Below, piece after piece: positions 27,201 through 34,315 of a DNA stretch of 64,000 bases. The notes under the pieces were generated by a model, which worked only from the letters and a program-made list of their open reading frames with translations, was not told the origin of the DNA and ran no database searches. Each line of letters begins with the position of its first letter. Position 1 is the stretch's first letter. This DNA comes from CBDCUC01 sp965222485 (GTDB lineage Bacteria; Pseudomonadota; Alphaproteobacteria; Rhizobiales; Hyphomicrobiaceae): positions 868,001 to 932,000 of the forward strand of contig CBDCUC010000039.1 in the NCBI GenBank assembly GCA_965222485.1. Reading direction: 5' to 3'. Both the position numbers and the translations under genes were made by a program.

Positions 27201-27542
27201 GCTTCAGAGTTCTTGAAGGCGTATAAGCACTTCGCGCGTAATGAAAAATACGGCTCCGATACAATCAACTCACAGGAAGCCCTCGCAAAACGGGTCAAAA
27301 GCTTTGGCATCTCACTCACACGCCCCGGCAAGCGCGATGTTGACCGAACCCGAATGTTTAAGATTCCGCCGCTCGACGAGGTGCAAAAGAATTTTGAGGA
27401 TGCGACCGGCACGACGCGAATAGGCACAGACGACGTTAGAAACATGGACGCCGATAAGCTCACTGACGCCGAACAAAAAGCGTGGCGGGCATACGGGCTG
27501 GGCGATGGCCCACTGCCAGGCCGAGGCGAGGAGCCTGAATAG
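24243..27542 (+). CDS. Primase-helicase fusion (replication protein of the element)
   Basis: 1099 residues from ATG 24243, which has TAGGAG 8 bases upstream; the GTG at 24234 lies inside that site. The C-terminal third is an SF3/D5-like helicase of the DUF5906 type: Walker A FRGEEEGVGKS (~766), Walker B ALFMNCEEAFF, motif C-like HTRYWLASNEEWV and GGGSRRFFVMDV. The N-terminal third may be an archaeo-eukaryotic-type primase: YLAIYDIETG (~180) supplies acidic residues and DTSCQDPARLHYPPR (~329) resembles the conserved D-S-R-Y-P segment. A Cys/His cluster, HCQHQGCIQHFH (~478), may bind zinc. It is the likely initiator for the repeat array directly downstream. Confidence 0.82.
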   Translation: MRNKIKSRSGYKTLEDVLKKNAAVKNRGRRRSETRGPWSANNGRGAASSIKPSSVNENAEVSETENASALSENAARGSSASFYTKYNHEIIGHSVVIDPHGMLEDEKTKAIWLEQLERPITIGMGGSRDEKFWRNENTTFQGFLSLCSEFEEGPKDGPCLLQGETFGEKRSSKEIKTNYLAIYDIETGESLEDIAERLIKKQLTFQMWPTHSNGSKETTVAENAIVKWAKKNGTPLADLTIEHLKTYLRNEKSYHPDFVKTATGFQKKHVEGKGVCFVIKHAPMPRGRICFPLDEPSDFIVPESTQQEQIARWKDEYVTTGEGPLELTIDTSCQDPARLHYPPRLSKHRGEQIWTVIGRTLKLVSKQEWEDASKTDYERNMETIAGARKSGSAEQPKSDFKTKNILKFAASDYSNTFMPCEMIRQLAPDEIRNEYDENKVEARCSRADEHTGGDVEEDRAFVVWDALPHMEQAWSMHCQHQGCIQHFHNDRLRYLDEWCQAHGIEDAMELVEFCDDVELTDPEVIKDMGTGKDELDKCISQLTNQTPGIDINKAFKLAVQCAQGAELSEYREKIRGKVGMSRDDAKSCIRDAKHAEKMRQKKARNDNNRTGYTPVELKKLENLNKKYALCVMGMDTLIAVFSDEPDGKITFLKKSAFQDLNMGKTVFRIGDDSPRELTKEWLAWEDRKTYSSIVFDPSAEQKTKGALNLWRGFAVKPIEGDWSLLRAHMFEVLCRFNPYWFAWLLSWLANIIQKPSDKPGTAVVFRGEEEGVGKSIAAALFSKLMPNNSVTVSNQKHVTGNFNAHQAQALFMNCEEAFFAGNKADKSAFKEMITGETRLLEKKGFDPITIPNHTRYWLASNEEWVVSAGGGSRRFFVMDVPSTYHRNFPYFEKIISQMEKAGGLEAMMYDLLHLQKPTKVNLRDVPKTPYLAEQVEQSFDKVHKWIAHVIEEGQIAWKNEAGDLEERPLPPTAQYSSDVSERAGIPASEFLKAYKHFARNEKYGSDTINSQEALAKRVKSFGISLTRPGKRDVDRTRMFKIPPLDEVQKNFEDATGTTRIGTDDVRNMDADKLTDAEQKAWRAYGLGDGPLPGRGEEPE

Positions 27543-27546
27543 GCCC

Positions 27547-27842
27547 GTGTCCAACGTGTCCAACCGTGTCCGAGAGAGTCTTGGACACCGATTCCTTAGT
27601 CAGAACAAGAGGTTAGGGGCAAAAATACCCCCGTGTCCGCGTGTCCAACTACTTTTTCTCTTAAGAGAAAAAAAAATCACATACAAGAATATGTACTTTT
27701 TTCCGTTCTGTATAGGCAAGGCAAAAATCCTTGGACACGTGGACACGGCCGCCGAAAAGCACTTAAGGCATTGCTATCATTTAGGAATCGATGTCCAAAA
27801 GTACCTCTAGCGGCGTCGGACGGGCTTGGACACGTTGGACAC
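27547..27842. repeat. GTGTCC iteron-like array with AT-rich palindrome, candidate replication origin
   Basis: Nine copies of GTGTCC or its complement lie in 296 bases. Direct copies start at 27547, 27556, 27566, 27633 and 27641. Inverted copies (GGACAC) start at 27583, 27733, 27741, 27828 and 27837, which makes ten in all when the 27583 copy is included. Most continue as GTGTCCAAC, and within groups they are 8-10 bases apart. Between the direct and the inverted groups is an AT-rich tract (about 27650-27715) with a perfect 20-base palindrome centred on TTAA (27653-27672). Iterons around an AT-rich unwinding region, next to a primase-helicase gene, are the classic layout of a plasmid or satellite origin. 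Confidence 0.65.
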
Positions 27843-28065
27843 CGGACCCTCATCCCCCAATCCAGAGGCAAAAATGGCAGGTTTCAACCTCGTTAGGGGC
27901 ATCTCAGGCGCCGGCGGTATGTCTCTGGTGTCCCAGCAGACATGGCGCAACACACCGGATGCTCCCTATTTGTTCTCATTCCACGTCGCGATACCACGCC
28001 ATACGGTCGAGCAAAAGCACACCCGGCGGCACTGGGGCCGGTCCCATACGCCTCACCGGCCTGCA

Positions 28066-28516
28066 TCCGGTGTGCTGATCCCCCCCCCCGCCAGCGTTGA
28101 CGACTGACACGCCTCCGGTGTCCCATACGGCCAGCTAATGAGAGTCCGGTGTTCCATGCGGCTACCGTGCCCCCACTACCGGCTAGCAAGTATCCGGCGT
28201 TCCATATATTCTTGTTTTGTTCTCTTTCCCGGCCAAAAATCATGGTTAACTAAAAGTAAAGTTTCACGCCTAATACGTACTATTACGTATGTCTTACAGC
28301 CTGCCCCAAAACGGGAAAATGGGCCGAATCCACCCCCTCAACGCCCCCAAAACGCCCCTCATCGCCCCAACACCGAAAATTCCCCACAACAACGTAAACG
28401 CAGGTTGCTCAGCATATTCTATACAACTATGCGGTGCGTTCGGTGTCCTTGGGTTCCGGCGTCGCCTGGCGGCAGGGCGGCTCCGGTGCCCCCGGCGGCA
28501 GACGTATTTCCGGTGT
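28066..28516 (+). repeat. TCCGGTGT repeat cluster before the second recombinase
   Basis: Exact or near-exact octamers start at 28066, 28114, 28145, 28193 (TCCGGCGT), 28439 (TTCGGTGT) and 28509. Several have a common tail: GTCCCATACGG after 28114, GTTCCATGCGG after 28145 and GTTCCATAT after 28193, so the real unit is about 17 bases. More degenerate copies lie at 27.92-28.06 kb. The whole gap 27843-28709 has no gene that I can recognise. Confidence 0.6.
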
Positions 28517-28709
28517 GATCAGCTCACCACGCCAGCAGCGACCAGAACGCCACACCCAGCGCCGTAACGCCAAACGCGCCTCCATTAACGCTCTGATAAC
28601 CACAATTCCACTCTCAACTTTCGATTTGGGAATTTTCGCAATATCATAATCCAATGAATTAGGGCCTTTCCGCCCTGAACTTTCGAATTTGCGGAGCTTG
28701 ACAGCCGAA

Positions 28710-29327
28710 ATGACAGAAAAAACGAAAGTTGGGCCAACCCTACGGGGGCAGATGCAACCCTTTTCGGCAGCCGATGTTCAGGCAATCCGCGCCAAGCTGG
28801 CGCAAAAGGGCAACGCACGAGATCGAGCATTACTCGAAGTGAGCATTTCAACGATGCTGCGGGCGAGTGATCTGCTGCGCCTGACCGTTGCTGACGTGAC
28901 TGGCCCCCAGGGCAATCCAGCAGACGCCGCTGTTGTTCGCCAGAAAAAGACGGGGAAGGCCGTCACTGCGCCGTTGTCAGAACGCGCCCAGCAGTCCATC
29001 GCGGCCCTTATCACGGCCGACAACCTTAAGCCGGGCGACTACCTGTTCCGATCAGTCAGCAACCATGCGAAGCCCGGCGCCCCGCTCACGCCGACAGCTT
29101 TCAGAACGCTGGTGAAGCGCTGGGCTGATCTCGCAGGCTACACCGACACAAGCAGGTTCTCAGGACACTCGACGCGCCGCACGCGGCCTGCCGTCATATA
29201 CAGCGAGACTAAGAACATCGAGGCTGTTAGGCAGCTACTCGGTCACTCTGACACCGCCAGCACATCCCGATATCTTGGAGTGACGGGTGAAGCTGCGCTC
29301 GCTCTGGCAAAACAGTTTGAGCTTTAG
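28710..29327 (+). CDS. Small tyrosine recombinase
   Basis: A catalytic-domain-only recombinase of about 205 residues. The catalytic residues are visible: Arg in MLRASDLLRL, Lys in the QKKTGKAV beta-hairpin, GHSTRRTRP for the H-x-x-R box, LLGHSD and the nucleophile Tyr in STSRYLGV. The usual N-terminal core-binding domain is missing, as in small plasmid-type recombinases that resolve dimers or invert DNA. ATG 28710 has only a weak ribosome site; TTG 28689 is an in-frame alternative. It makes a second recombinase in the element and lies just after the TCCGGTGT repeats. Confidence 0.82.
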   Translation: MTEKTKVGPTLRGQMQPFSAADVQAIRAKLAQKGNARDRALLEVSISTMLRASDLLRLTVADVTGPQGNPADAAVVRQKKTGKAVTAPLSERAQQSIAALITADNLKPGDYLFRSVSNHAKPGAPLTPTAFRTLVKRWADLAGYTDTSRFSGHSTRRTRPAVIYSETKNIEAVRQLLGHSDTASTSRYLGVTGEAALALAKQFEL

Positions 29328-29761
29328 GGCGCCATCACCACGGCAGGGCGGCACGCCCCCAGCTGCCATGTCCTCTTTCCTCTCTGTCCACTGTCGCGCA
29401 GCCCTGCGCATGCGCGCGCTGCGTTGAATTCTGATCGTTTCTGTTCACATTCCTTTTTTTTTTTGAAGCGCAACAGCGTGTGCTGTTGGGCGCCAAGCAC
29501 GGGCAGCCCGTAGCTCAGCACCTTCCTTCCAATATCGACCCATCTCACACGCCGCCGCCCCCACGGCGCGTGCCGTACCCCTGTGCCCCTCATCACATCA
29601 CATCTGGCTGAAAGCGCGACAGCGTGCGTCACGTACCCTCAGCTCCAGTTCGATCTAACCGAACTGCATTTGCGTTTCGTATTTGAAACTGCGTTGACAG
29701 TTCTTCAATCTGTCAAAGGCGGCGGCTTCGCCCTAAACAAGCGCACGACCCGCGACGGCGC
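29328..29761. promoter_or_regulatory. Gene-free stretch with two inverted repeats
   Basis: No gene seen. Elements: a run of 11 T at 29453-29464 followed by the hairpin CAACAGC 29471-29477 with GCTGTTG 29482-29488; a perfect 6-bp inverted repeat AGTTCG 29647-29652 and CGAACT 29660-29665; and a perfect 7-bp inverted repeat TTGACAG 29694-29700 and CTGTCAA 29710-29716. The last overlaps a consensus -35 box, so an operator over a promoter is possible. The downstream ORF at 29762 would be its target. Confidence 0.35.
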
Positions 29762-29908
29762 ATGAAGCAGAACGTTGCGCAGGACAGCCGCCGCTGTGGC
29801 GAATGCTTGGGCCTGCATCAGGCGAACACATGCTCGACACCCCCTATGGGACCCACGGGGAGTGTGGGGGGTGGCATAGATTTTGCGCCACCTAGTGGGT
29901 CTGCGTAA
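29762..29908 (+). CDS. Tentative 48-residue ORF with Cys/His knuckle
   Basis: A very short ORF starting MKQNVAQDSRRCGECLGLHQ and ending in a Gly/Pro/Ser tail. The pattern C-x2-C-x3-H-x4-C is close to a CCHC zinc knuckle, which is unlikely to occur by chance in random DNA but not impossible. There is no Shine-Dalgarno site. It lies 46 bases after a TTGACAG inverted repeat. Treat as a candidate only. Confidence 0.25.
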   Translation: MKQNVAQDSRRCGECLGLHQANTCSTPPMGPTGSVGGGIDFAPPSGSA

Positions 29909-30035
29909 TAATAAAATGCAATGCAAATACAGTGCTGCCATAGATGTGTGCGGCGTAAAGATGACGTTTAGGGCCGGTCATGAGGCGGAACCGGAAAAAC
30001 TCTCCAGCGGTGCAAATAGCGCCAAGTGCCCCCTA

Positions 30036-30071
30036 GGCGAAGCGGACGATCACCGATTTTGCCGCTTCGCC
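30036..30071. terminator. Strong hairpin in the element's right part
   Basis: GGCGAAGCGG (30036-30045) and CCGCTTCGCC (30062-30071) form a perfect 10-bp stem with a 16-base loop. It lies 63 bases beyond the stop of the leftward small gene at 30134, so it may terminate that gene, though no T-run follows on the - strand. The surrounding stretch 29909-30133 holds no recognisable gene. Confidence 0.4.
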
Positions 30072-30133
30072 AGCCGTTTGCTAATGATCAAAAACACGTT
30101 GGAAACACAACGGGATTAATGGGACAGAAACTA

Positions 30134-30418
30134 CTATCTCTGATTGGTTTGAATTTCGAAGGCAACCCGCAGATGCTCAAATTGCGTAGCGGCGTCACTT
30201 GCTCCGATTGCATCTGTATGATTGGGTGCTGAATGCATTTCGCGGTATTTATGATAGACTTCCAAATTCCAATCTTGCCTGCCACCGTCTGGTTGCCCAG
30301 CGTTGCTGTATGACTCGACTTGATTCAGAATGCTCTGCCTAGCGTTCCGTCGATTCTCCGCTTCGCGGGCTCGGTCTCCGTGTAAGCACCAAGCCATATG
30401 CGGTGTCAGATTGTTCAT
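30134..30418 (-). CDS. Small hydrophilic protein of unknown function
   Basis: 94 residues from ATG 30418, which has GGGAG 8 bases upstream on the - strand; an ATG five codons further up overlaps that site. The sequence has a natural protein composition (MNNLTPHMAWCLHGDRAREA, later NLEVYHKYREMHSAPNHTDA) with a helical Arg/Glu/Asn-rich middle. No family recognised, no membrane segment and no motif. It is divergent from the 586-residue membrane protein gene with a 0.46-kb gap. Confidence 0.5.
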   Translation of the reverse strand: MNNLTPHMAWCLHGDRAREAENRRNARQSILNQVESYSNAGQPDGGRQDWNLEVYHKYREMHSAPNHTDAIGASDAATQFEHLRVAFEIQTNQR

Positions 30419-30433
30419 TTCGGCTGCTCCCAT

Positions 30434-30894
30434 CTAACAACACCCCCATTATTGAGTTATAACAAGATTGTTTTGTGTGTTGGCGGCGCATGAAAAAAAA
30501 GGCGCACCGCCCGTAATCCAAAATCAGCGCATAGCAAACGCTTCGAATCTGTTCCAGCGAGCCATATGCGGGTAAACCTAGCCCATAGCAAGGCGCTTCT
30601 AGTCTTGTGCTATCCTACCAATAGACAGCCATTCGGCAATGCATATTTGTAATCGCTCCGAATGGAGCAATTGGCGCTTGGTCGGAGCACCAAACGCATT
30701 ACGCGCTGCCGCCGAGGGCAGCCGTTGACCCTAAGTTGCAGTTCGCGTGAAGCCGGAACAAAAGCTGATGCCAGAGCAAAGCGGACATGATCCTCGGACA
30801 CTTCGTGCAGGCAGTACATGCACATCCTGCGTAGAAGACAACAGGGAAACCGGATAGGCTGGTTTAGGGATCAGAAACGCGGGAGACACAAGCA
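30434..30894. other. Gap upstream of the 586-residue membrane protein gene
   Basis: No gene recognised. It holds a hairpin near 30481-30510 (GGCGGCGC, an A-rich loop, then GGCGCACCGCC), a small GCTCC/GGAGC stem near 30655-30668 and an AAACC/GGTTT repeat near 30849-30867. The last 15 bases contain GGGAGA, the ribosome site for the downstream TTG start. A promoter must lie here but no consensus is evident. Confidence 0.35.
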
Positions 30895-32655
30895 TTGTGG
30901 GATGGGCTAGTCAGTTGGGTTGGTAACTCTTGGGCGAGTTTCACTCAATGGTGGGAGCAGAGCTTGGTTGTTTTCGCGCGTGATGAGTACACCCCATTGC
31001 TCGATATCAGCGGTTTTTTGGGCATTCTCGCATTTTCTGTAGCGGTTTTTACTCTCACTAGTCCGAGATTTCAAATCAGGCAGGCGACGGCAATTATCTC
31101 CTTTCGACCCCTATTTTTTGGCACGCTTCTCGTTTCCGCAGTTATTACATTCGCCATTGAAGCCAGCATTCTCTACAGTGTTCGAATTCCAAATTTCCTC
31201 AGCCCAAATACGATCAACTATCTTAATACCGCTGCAATTGCGATATTGATCCTCTATTGGATGAAGATTTGCTTTATCAGGCCTCCCCGGTTCTCCAGAT
31301 TTACAGCCAAGCATTTCTTTCAGCAGACATATGTCCATGTCGCGAATGGGAGCAAAGAAGAGATGCTCGCACTGGCGCGTGAGATAATGCGTGAAGCTCC
31401 CAGACTGATCCGCCACACGCCACGCAGAAAAAGGCACCCCTTCGAGGATGACAAACCGGTGAAACTGTCAGCGTTGCAAACGCACGCTCACCACCTCAAT
31501 TCGCTCTTGTCCGATACTCGTTTCTGCGACGTTGTCGCAAAAGAGATACCTTCATTTCCGGCTCATATGGTGGAAGTAGCTGTGGAATTAGAAAGGTACG
31601 ACGCACCCATTCATCTTATGGTACGCCGGTTTGTAATAGCGATGCTCAACAATCCGGGTTCGGCACTATTTGTCGAGAATGAATGGCTGGGCCGAGGTTT
31701 TATAGGAGACGCAAAACCCATAACTCGATCCATTTTTGGTAATTGGCATCTGCTTGAAAGCTACGAGTTGGGATTGGACGCGCCACTTGATCTGGATTAT
31801 CCACATGCTCGCAGTTGGGATACGGACACTTGGCGAGTGTATTTCGGTATGGCACGCGAGTATGTTCGTGGGTTAAGCTCCAAAGGGAGTGCAAATTGGG
31901 GTGCCCGAGGCATCCAACACATTCTTCAAACAACAGAGAACGCGTATGAGCAACTGGGCGACCTGAAAAAGTATGAGGACACGTTCAGTTCGTTTAACCC
32001 AACATGGCATGCCAACGAGGCCAATGACTTCTTGAAAGACCTCGTCAAAGCATTCGATGAAAGCCAGGGTTGGGTCGGCTTCGAAAGAAGAAATAATTTC
32101 AGGTACGGACGCGACCTGTCGTCAAATATTGCGGCGCTACTATTCAAGACGATTTTCAACGCAGCGCAAGTCAATACGAAAGAATTCAGGATGTGGGACG
32201 TTCAACACAACACCGTTTGGGAACCCATTGCAACGCTCGAGATCAGTGACACCAAAATCATGAAAATGGTGCGCCGAAAGCTTCGACGGATGATTTGGGA
32301 TGAGATAGGCCGTATGGATGACTTCCCCAATTACAAAGGAGCAGCATATGTTCGTTTCTGTCTGAACGTCCTAGGCTTTTACGACGAGAGCGCTCATCGA
32401 AACGACAACTTGGAAAGAGACAGTTGGCCGCTTGCGAAAGTTGTCTCCGGGTGGGTGAAGAAGAACTATCAAACGATTGCGACATCCCACCCGCCTGTGG
32501 CTAAAGCGATGCTGCCGGCCAATATTGAATATGATCGTGACGCACAAACACTCGTGAGGACGCACGATAACACGTTGACTGGTGTGCCGCGTCTGAAATC
32601 CTTCGCACTCGATCCCCCGCGTGACACCAAAGATTTCAATGAGATATTCGTTTAG
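30895..32655 (+). CDS. Membrane-anchored protein of unknown function, candidate cargo or defence gene
   Basis: 586 residues, read from TTG 30895 with GGGAGA 8 bases upstream. Three membrane helices are predicted by eye at ~39-55, ~72-94 and ~109-127, followed by a soluble domain of about 450 residues with no motif I know: no P-loop, nuclease, protease, TIR or toxin signature. The soluble part is rich in Trp, Tyr and His (NEWLGRGFIGDAKPITRSIF, SYELGLDAPLDLDYPHARSW) and looks globular rather than repetitive. Its GC is clearly lower than the flanking metabolic genes. It is the only sizeable gene in the element not tied to replication or recombination. Phage satellites often carry defence genes in that position, but this is context, not proof. 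Confidence 0.6.
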   Translation: MWDGLVSWVGNSWASFTQWWEQSLVVFARDEYTPLLDISGFLGILAFSVAVFTLTSPRFQIRQATAIISFRPLFFGTLLVSAVITFAIEASILYSVRIPNFLSPNTINYLNTAAIAILILYWMKICFIRPPRFSRFTAKHFFQQTYVHVANGSKEEMLALAREIMREAPRLIRHTPRRKRHPFEDDKPVKLSALQTHAHHLNSLLSDTRFCDVVAKEIPSFPAHMVEVAVELERYDAPIHLMVRRFVIAMLNNPGSALFVENEWLGRGFIGDAKPITRSIFGNWHLLESYELGLDAPLDLDYPHARSWDTDTWRVYFGMAREYVRGLSSKGSANWGARGIQHILQTTENAYEQLGDLKKYEDTFSSFNPTWHANEANDFLKDLVKAFDESQGWVGFERRNNFRYGRDLSSNIAALLFKTIFNAAQVNTKEFRMWDVQHNTVWEPIATLEISDTKIMKMVRRKLRRMIWDEIGRMDDFPNYKGAAYVRFCLNVLGFYDESAHRNDNLERDSWPLAKVVSGWVKKNYQTIATSHPPVAKAMLPANIEYDRDAQTLVRTHDNTLTGVPRLKSFALDPPRDTKDFNEIFV

Positions 32656-32965
32656 GGTGTCGCGGTGCCGGAGCCGTAGTGCCAATCAGAGCAGCGGAAT
32701 ATGCTCAAGCCAACGGCACAGCCCAACCAGCGGTCCTTTGCACCAGCGGTCCGTTTTTGCTCCGACGTAGCAGCCCAGCATCGCCTCTACGCTGGCCCAT
32801 GATTGCGTCGGCAGTTGCGGCGGAATTCACGGCAGCCGAGCGTCGAACACCTCTGCAGTTCCTTCAGTTTCTGACATCGCCCAGCGCTGGGTAAACGGGT
32901 CTCCAGGGCCAATTGCTGACGTCATAATGGGTGGATGGAGCTGTTTGTCAGTGCCGGGCAGCACA
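32656..32965. other. Intergenic region at the element's presumed right side
   Basis: No gene and no copy of the tRNA-Lys 3' end could be found here by eye. GC returns towards the host level. It separates the unknown membrane protein from the promoter of the GntR regulator. Confidence 0.35.
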
Positions 32966-32994
32966 TTGACATGAATATGCATCTCCATTATAGA
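32966..32994 (+). promoter_or_regulatory. Sigma-70-type promoter of the GntR regulator
   Basis: TTGACA (32966-32971), a 17-base spacer and TATAGA (32989-32994) are close to the full consensus and lie about 25 bases upstream of the first start codon of the regulator. The leader is so short that the regulator may bind its own promoter; the flanking GGAATTC and GTTCGGAAT segments are possible half sites. Confidence 0.7.
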
Positions 32995-33017
32995 ATACGG
33001 AATTCAGAGTTCGGAAT

Positions 33018-33710
33018 GTGATGATGAAGCCGATAGCGCAGGCCCCTAGCCTTACAGAACAGGCCTATCAGGTCCTTGTGGATCAGATATGCGATGGATC
33101 ATTGCCGTCAGGTTCCCACCTTGTGCAGGAGCAGATTGCAAAACGCCTCGGCGTGTCACGCCAGCCCATCCAACAGGTCATGGGGCTGCTTAAGGCTGAC
33201 GGGCTCATCGAAGATGCTCCGGGGCGCGGAATGCTGGTCGTAGCGCTCGATGCTACGCTGATTACGAGCAGGTATCAGATCCGGGGGGCAATGGACGGTC
33301 TCGCTGCACATTTGGCTGCAACGCGTGCACGCTCTTCGGCGAAAGTAAAAGACCAGATTGCTCAGGTCGGCCGTGCAATCGTGAAAGCCGGGGTTGCTGC
33401 GATCGATGCCAAGTCCATCAAGAGAATGGTCGCGTACGATGTCGAGTTTCACAACTTCCTCTACGAATGTTCGGGAAACTCTCTAATCGGGGCAACCTGC
33501 GAGCCACACTGGCTTCATCTGCGCCGTGTGATGAGCGAAGTGCTCCAGAAAGCAGCGCTTCCCGAAGACATTTGGCAGCAGCACGAAGACATTCTGAATG
33601 CAGTTCTCGAGGGGGATGCCAGACGAGCGAAGTCCCTCGCGATCAAGCATGTTGAGCAGGCCTGCGAGGGTCTGACCAGCGCACTGACCATGAAACCAAG
33701 TATTAGCTAG
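33018..33710 (+). CDS. GntR-family transcriptional regulator (FCD subfamily)
   Basis: 230 residues. The winged helix is at the N-terminus: LTEQAYQVLVDQICDGSLPSG, then QIAKRLGVSRQPIQQVMGLL and DAPGRGMLV. The C-terminal ~150 residues are the all-helical FCD ligand domain, with the metal-binding pattern D-x3-H in VAYDVEFHNFLYE and the later His residues in KHVEQACEG. Three start codons lie in a row (GTG 33018, ATG 33021, ATG 33024); none has a strong ribosome site. It probably controls the rightward acyl-CoA operon that follows 9 bases later. FCD regulators normally bind a small organic acid of the pathway they control. Confidence 0.9.
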   Translation: MMMKPIAQAPSLTEQAYQVLVDQICDGSLPSGSHLVQEQIAKRLGVSRQPIQQVMGLLKADGLIEDAPGRGMLVVALDATLITSRYQIRGAMDGLAAHLAATRARSSAKVKDQIAQVGRAIVKAGVAAIDAKSIKRMVAYDVEFHNFLYECSGNSLIGATCEPHWLHLRRVMSEVLQKAALPEDIWQQHEDILNAVLEGDARRAKSLAIKHVEQACEGLTSALTMKPSIS

Positions 33711-33719
33711 GAGAGTAAA

Positions 33720-34208
33720 ATGAGGTTGGTCACTTCTTTTGCGGTTGCGATCGCTGCGGCCTTCGCGTTTACGACTTCCGCGATGGCCGATGCCGAAATA
33801 ACAGCGACATATAAGACTTCGCCAAATAATTTGTGGAACCTGATAGAATTCCACCAGCCATTTGAAAACTACATGCCGCCAATCAAGTCCAGCACCACGC
33901 AGGGACAAGGCGTTGGCGCGAAAAAAACCAACATCCTCAAGGAGGGCGGCGGAGAGGTGCATCTCCAGCTCGTCTATCACGATCCCAAAACTCGCGCCTT
34001 CAACTACGTCATTCGTTCATCGCCCCTTCCGGTCAAGGACTACGTCGGTCAGGTCCGCGTGACAGACCTTGGCGATGGCCGCGCACAGCTGACTTGGAAG
34101 GGTGTTTTCACCGCAGATGGTGTGGAGCAATCCAAGGCTGATGAGATTCTAAACGGATTCTATGGGGCCATCGCGACTGGGATCGGCGAGAAGTTTCCCC
34201 GAGAATAA
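33720..34208 (+). CDS. Secreted SRPBCC-fold protein
   Basis: 162 residues with a cleavable signal peptide (MRLVTSFAVAIAAAFAFTTS, cleavage after SAMA) and a mature START/Bet v1-like domain: AEITATYKTSPNNLWNLIEF is the first strand and helix, VRVTDLGDGRAQLTWKGVF the central sheet and NGFYGAIATGIGEKF the long C-terminal helix. Such domains bind hydrophobic ligands. A periplasmic version at the head of a catabolic operon suggests binding or handling of the substrate outside the cytoplasm. ATG 33720 has AGGAGAG 5-11 bases upstream. Confidence 0.78.
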   Translation: MRLVTSFAVAIAAAFAFTTSAMADAEITATYKTSPNNLWNLIEFHQPFENYMPPIKSSTTQGQGVGAKKTNILKEGGGEVHLQLVYHDPKTRAFNYVIRSSPLPVKDYVGQVRVTDLGDGRAQLTWKGVFTADGVEQSKADEILNGFYGAIATGIGEKFPRE

Positions 34209-34315
34209 TAGTTGCCGGCTAGCGTAAGATTGGTTCGGGCGTTGCCTTAAAACACAACAGCGCCCGGCCTGCCCAATGCGGCACTCGTAGTAACCATCAA
34301 AGCGATGTGCGACTT

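Larger units (their letters stand above)
18782..32655. mobile_element. Integrative element at tRNA-Lys; right limit uncertain
   Basis: A block with lower GC than its neighbours and unlike the flanking metabolic genes. It contains an integrase next to the tRNA, a leftward operon of five or six small unknown proteins, a primase-helicase, a repeat-rich candidate origin, a second recombinase and a membrane protein of unknown function. I see no capsid, portal, tail, relaxase or type IV secretion genes, so it is more like a phage satellite or an integrated plasmid than a prophage. The left limit is the tRNA 3' end. I could not find a second copy of the tRNA 3' end by eye; the right limit is placed at the end of the last unfamiliar gene, and could be as early as 29.4 kb. 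Confidence 0.7.

Noticed and set aside
20703..28516. Repeat clusters considered as a CRISPR array
   Set aside because: Units are short (8-17 bases), degenerate and irregularly spaced, there are no uniform spacers and no cas genes in the window.
29507..29520. CGTAGCTCAG resembles a tRNA D-arm
   Set aside because: No matching acceptor stem, anticodon arm or T-arm around it; not a tRNA and not a usable attR.
30984..30993. GTACACCCC as a possible attR fragment of tRNA-Lys
   Set aside because: Only 7-8 bases agree with the tRNA end and it lies inside the 586-residue protein gene.
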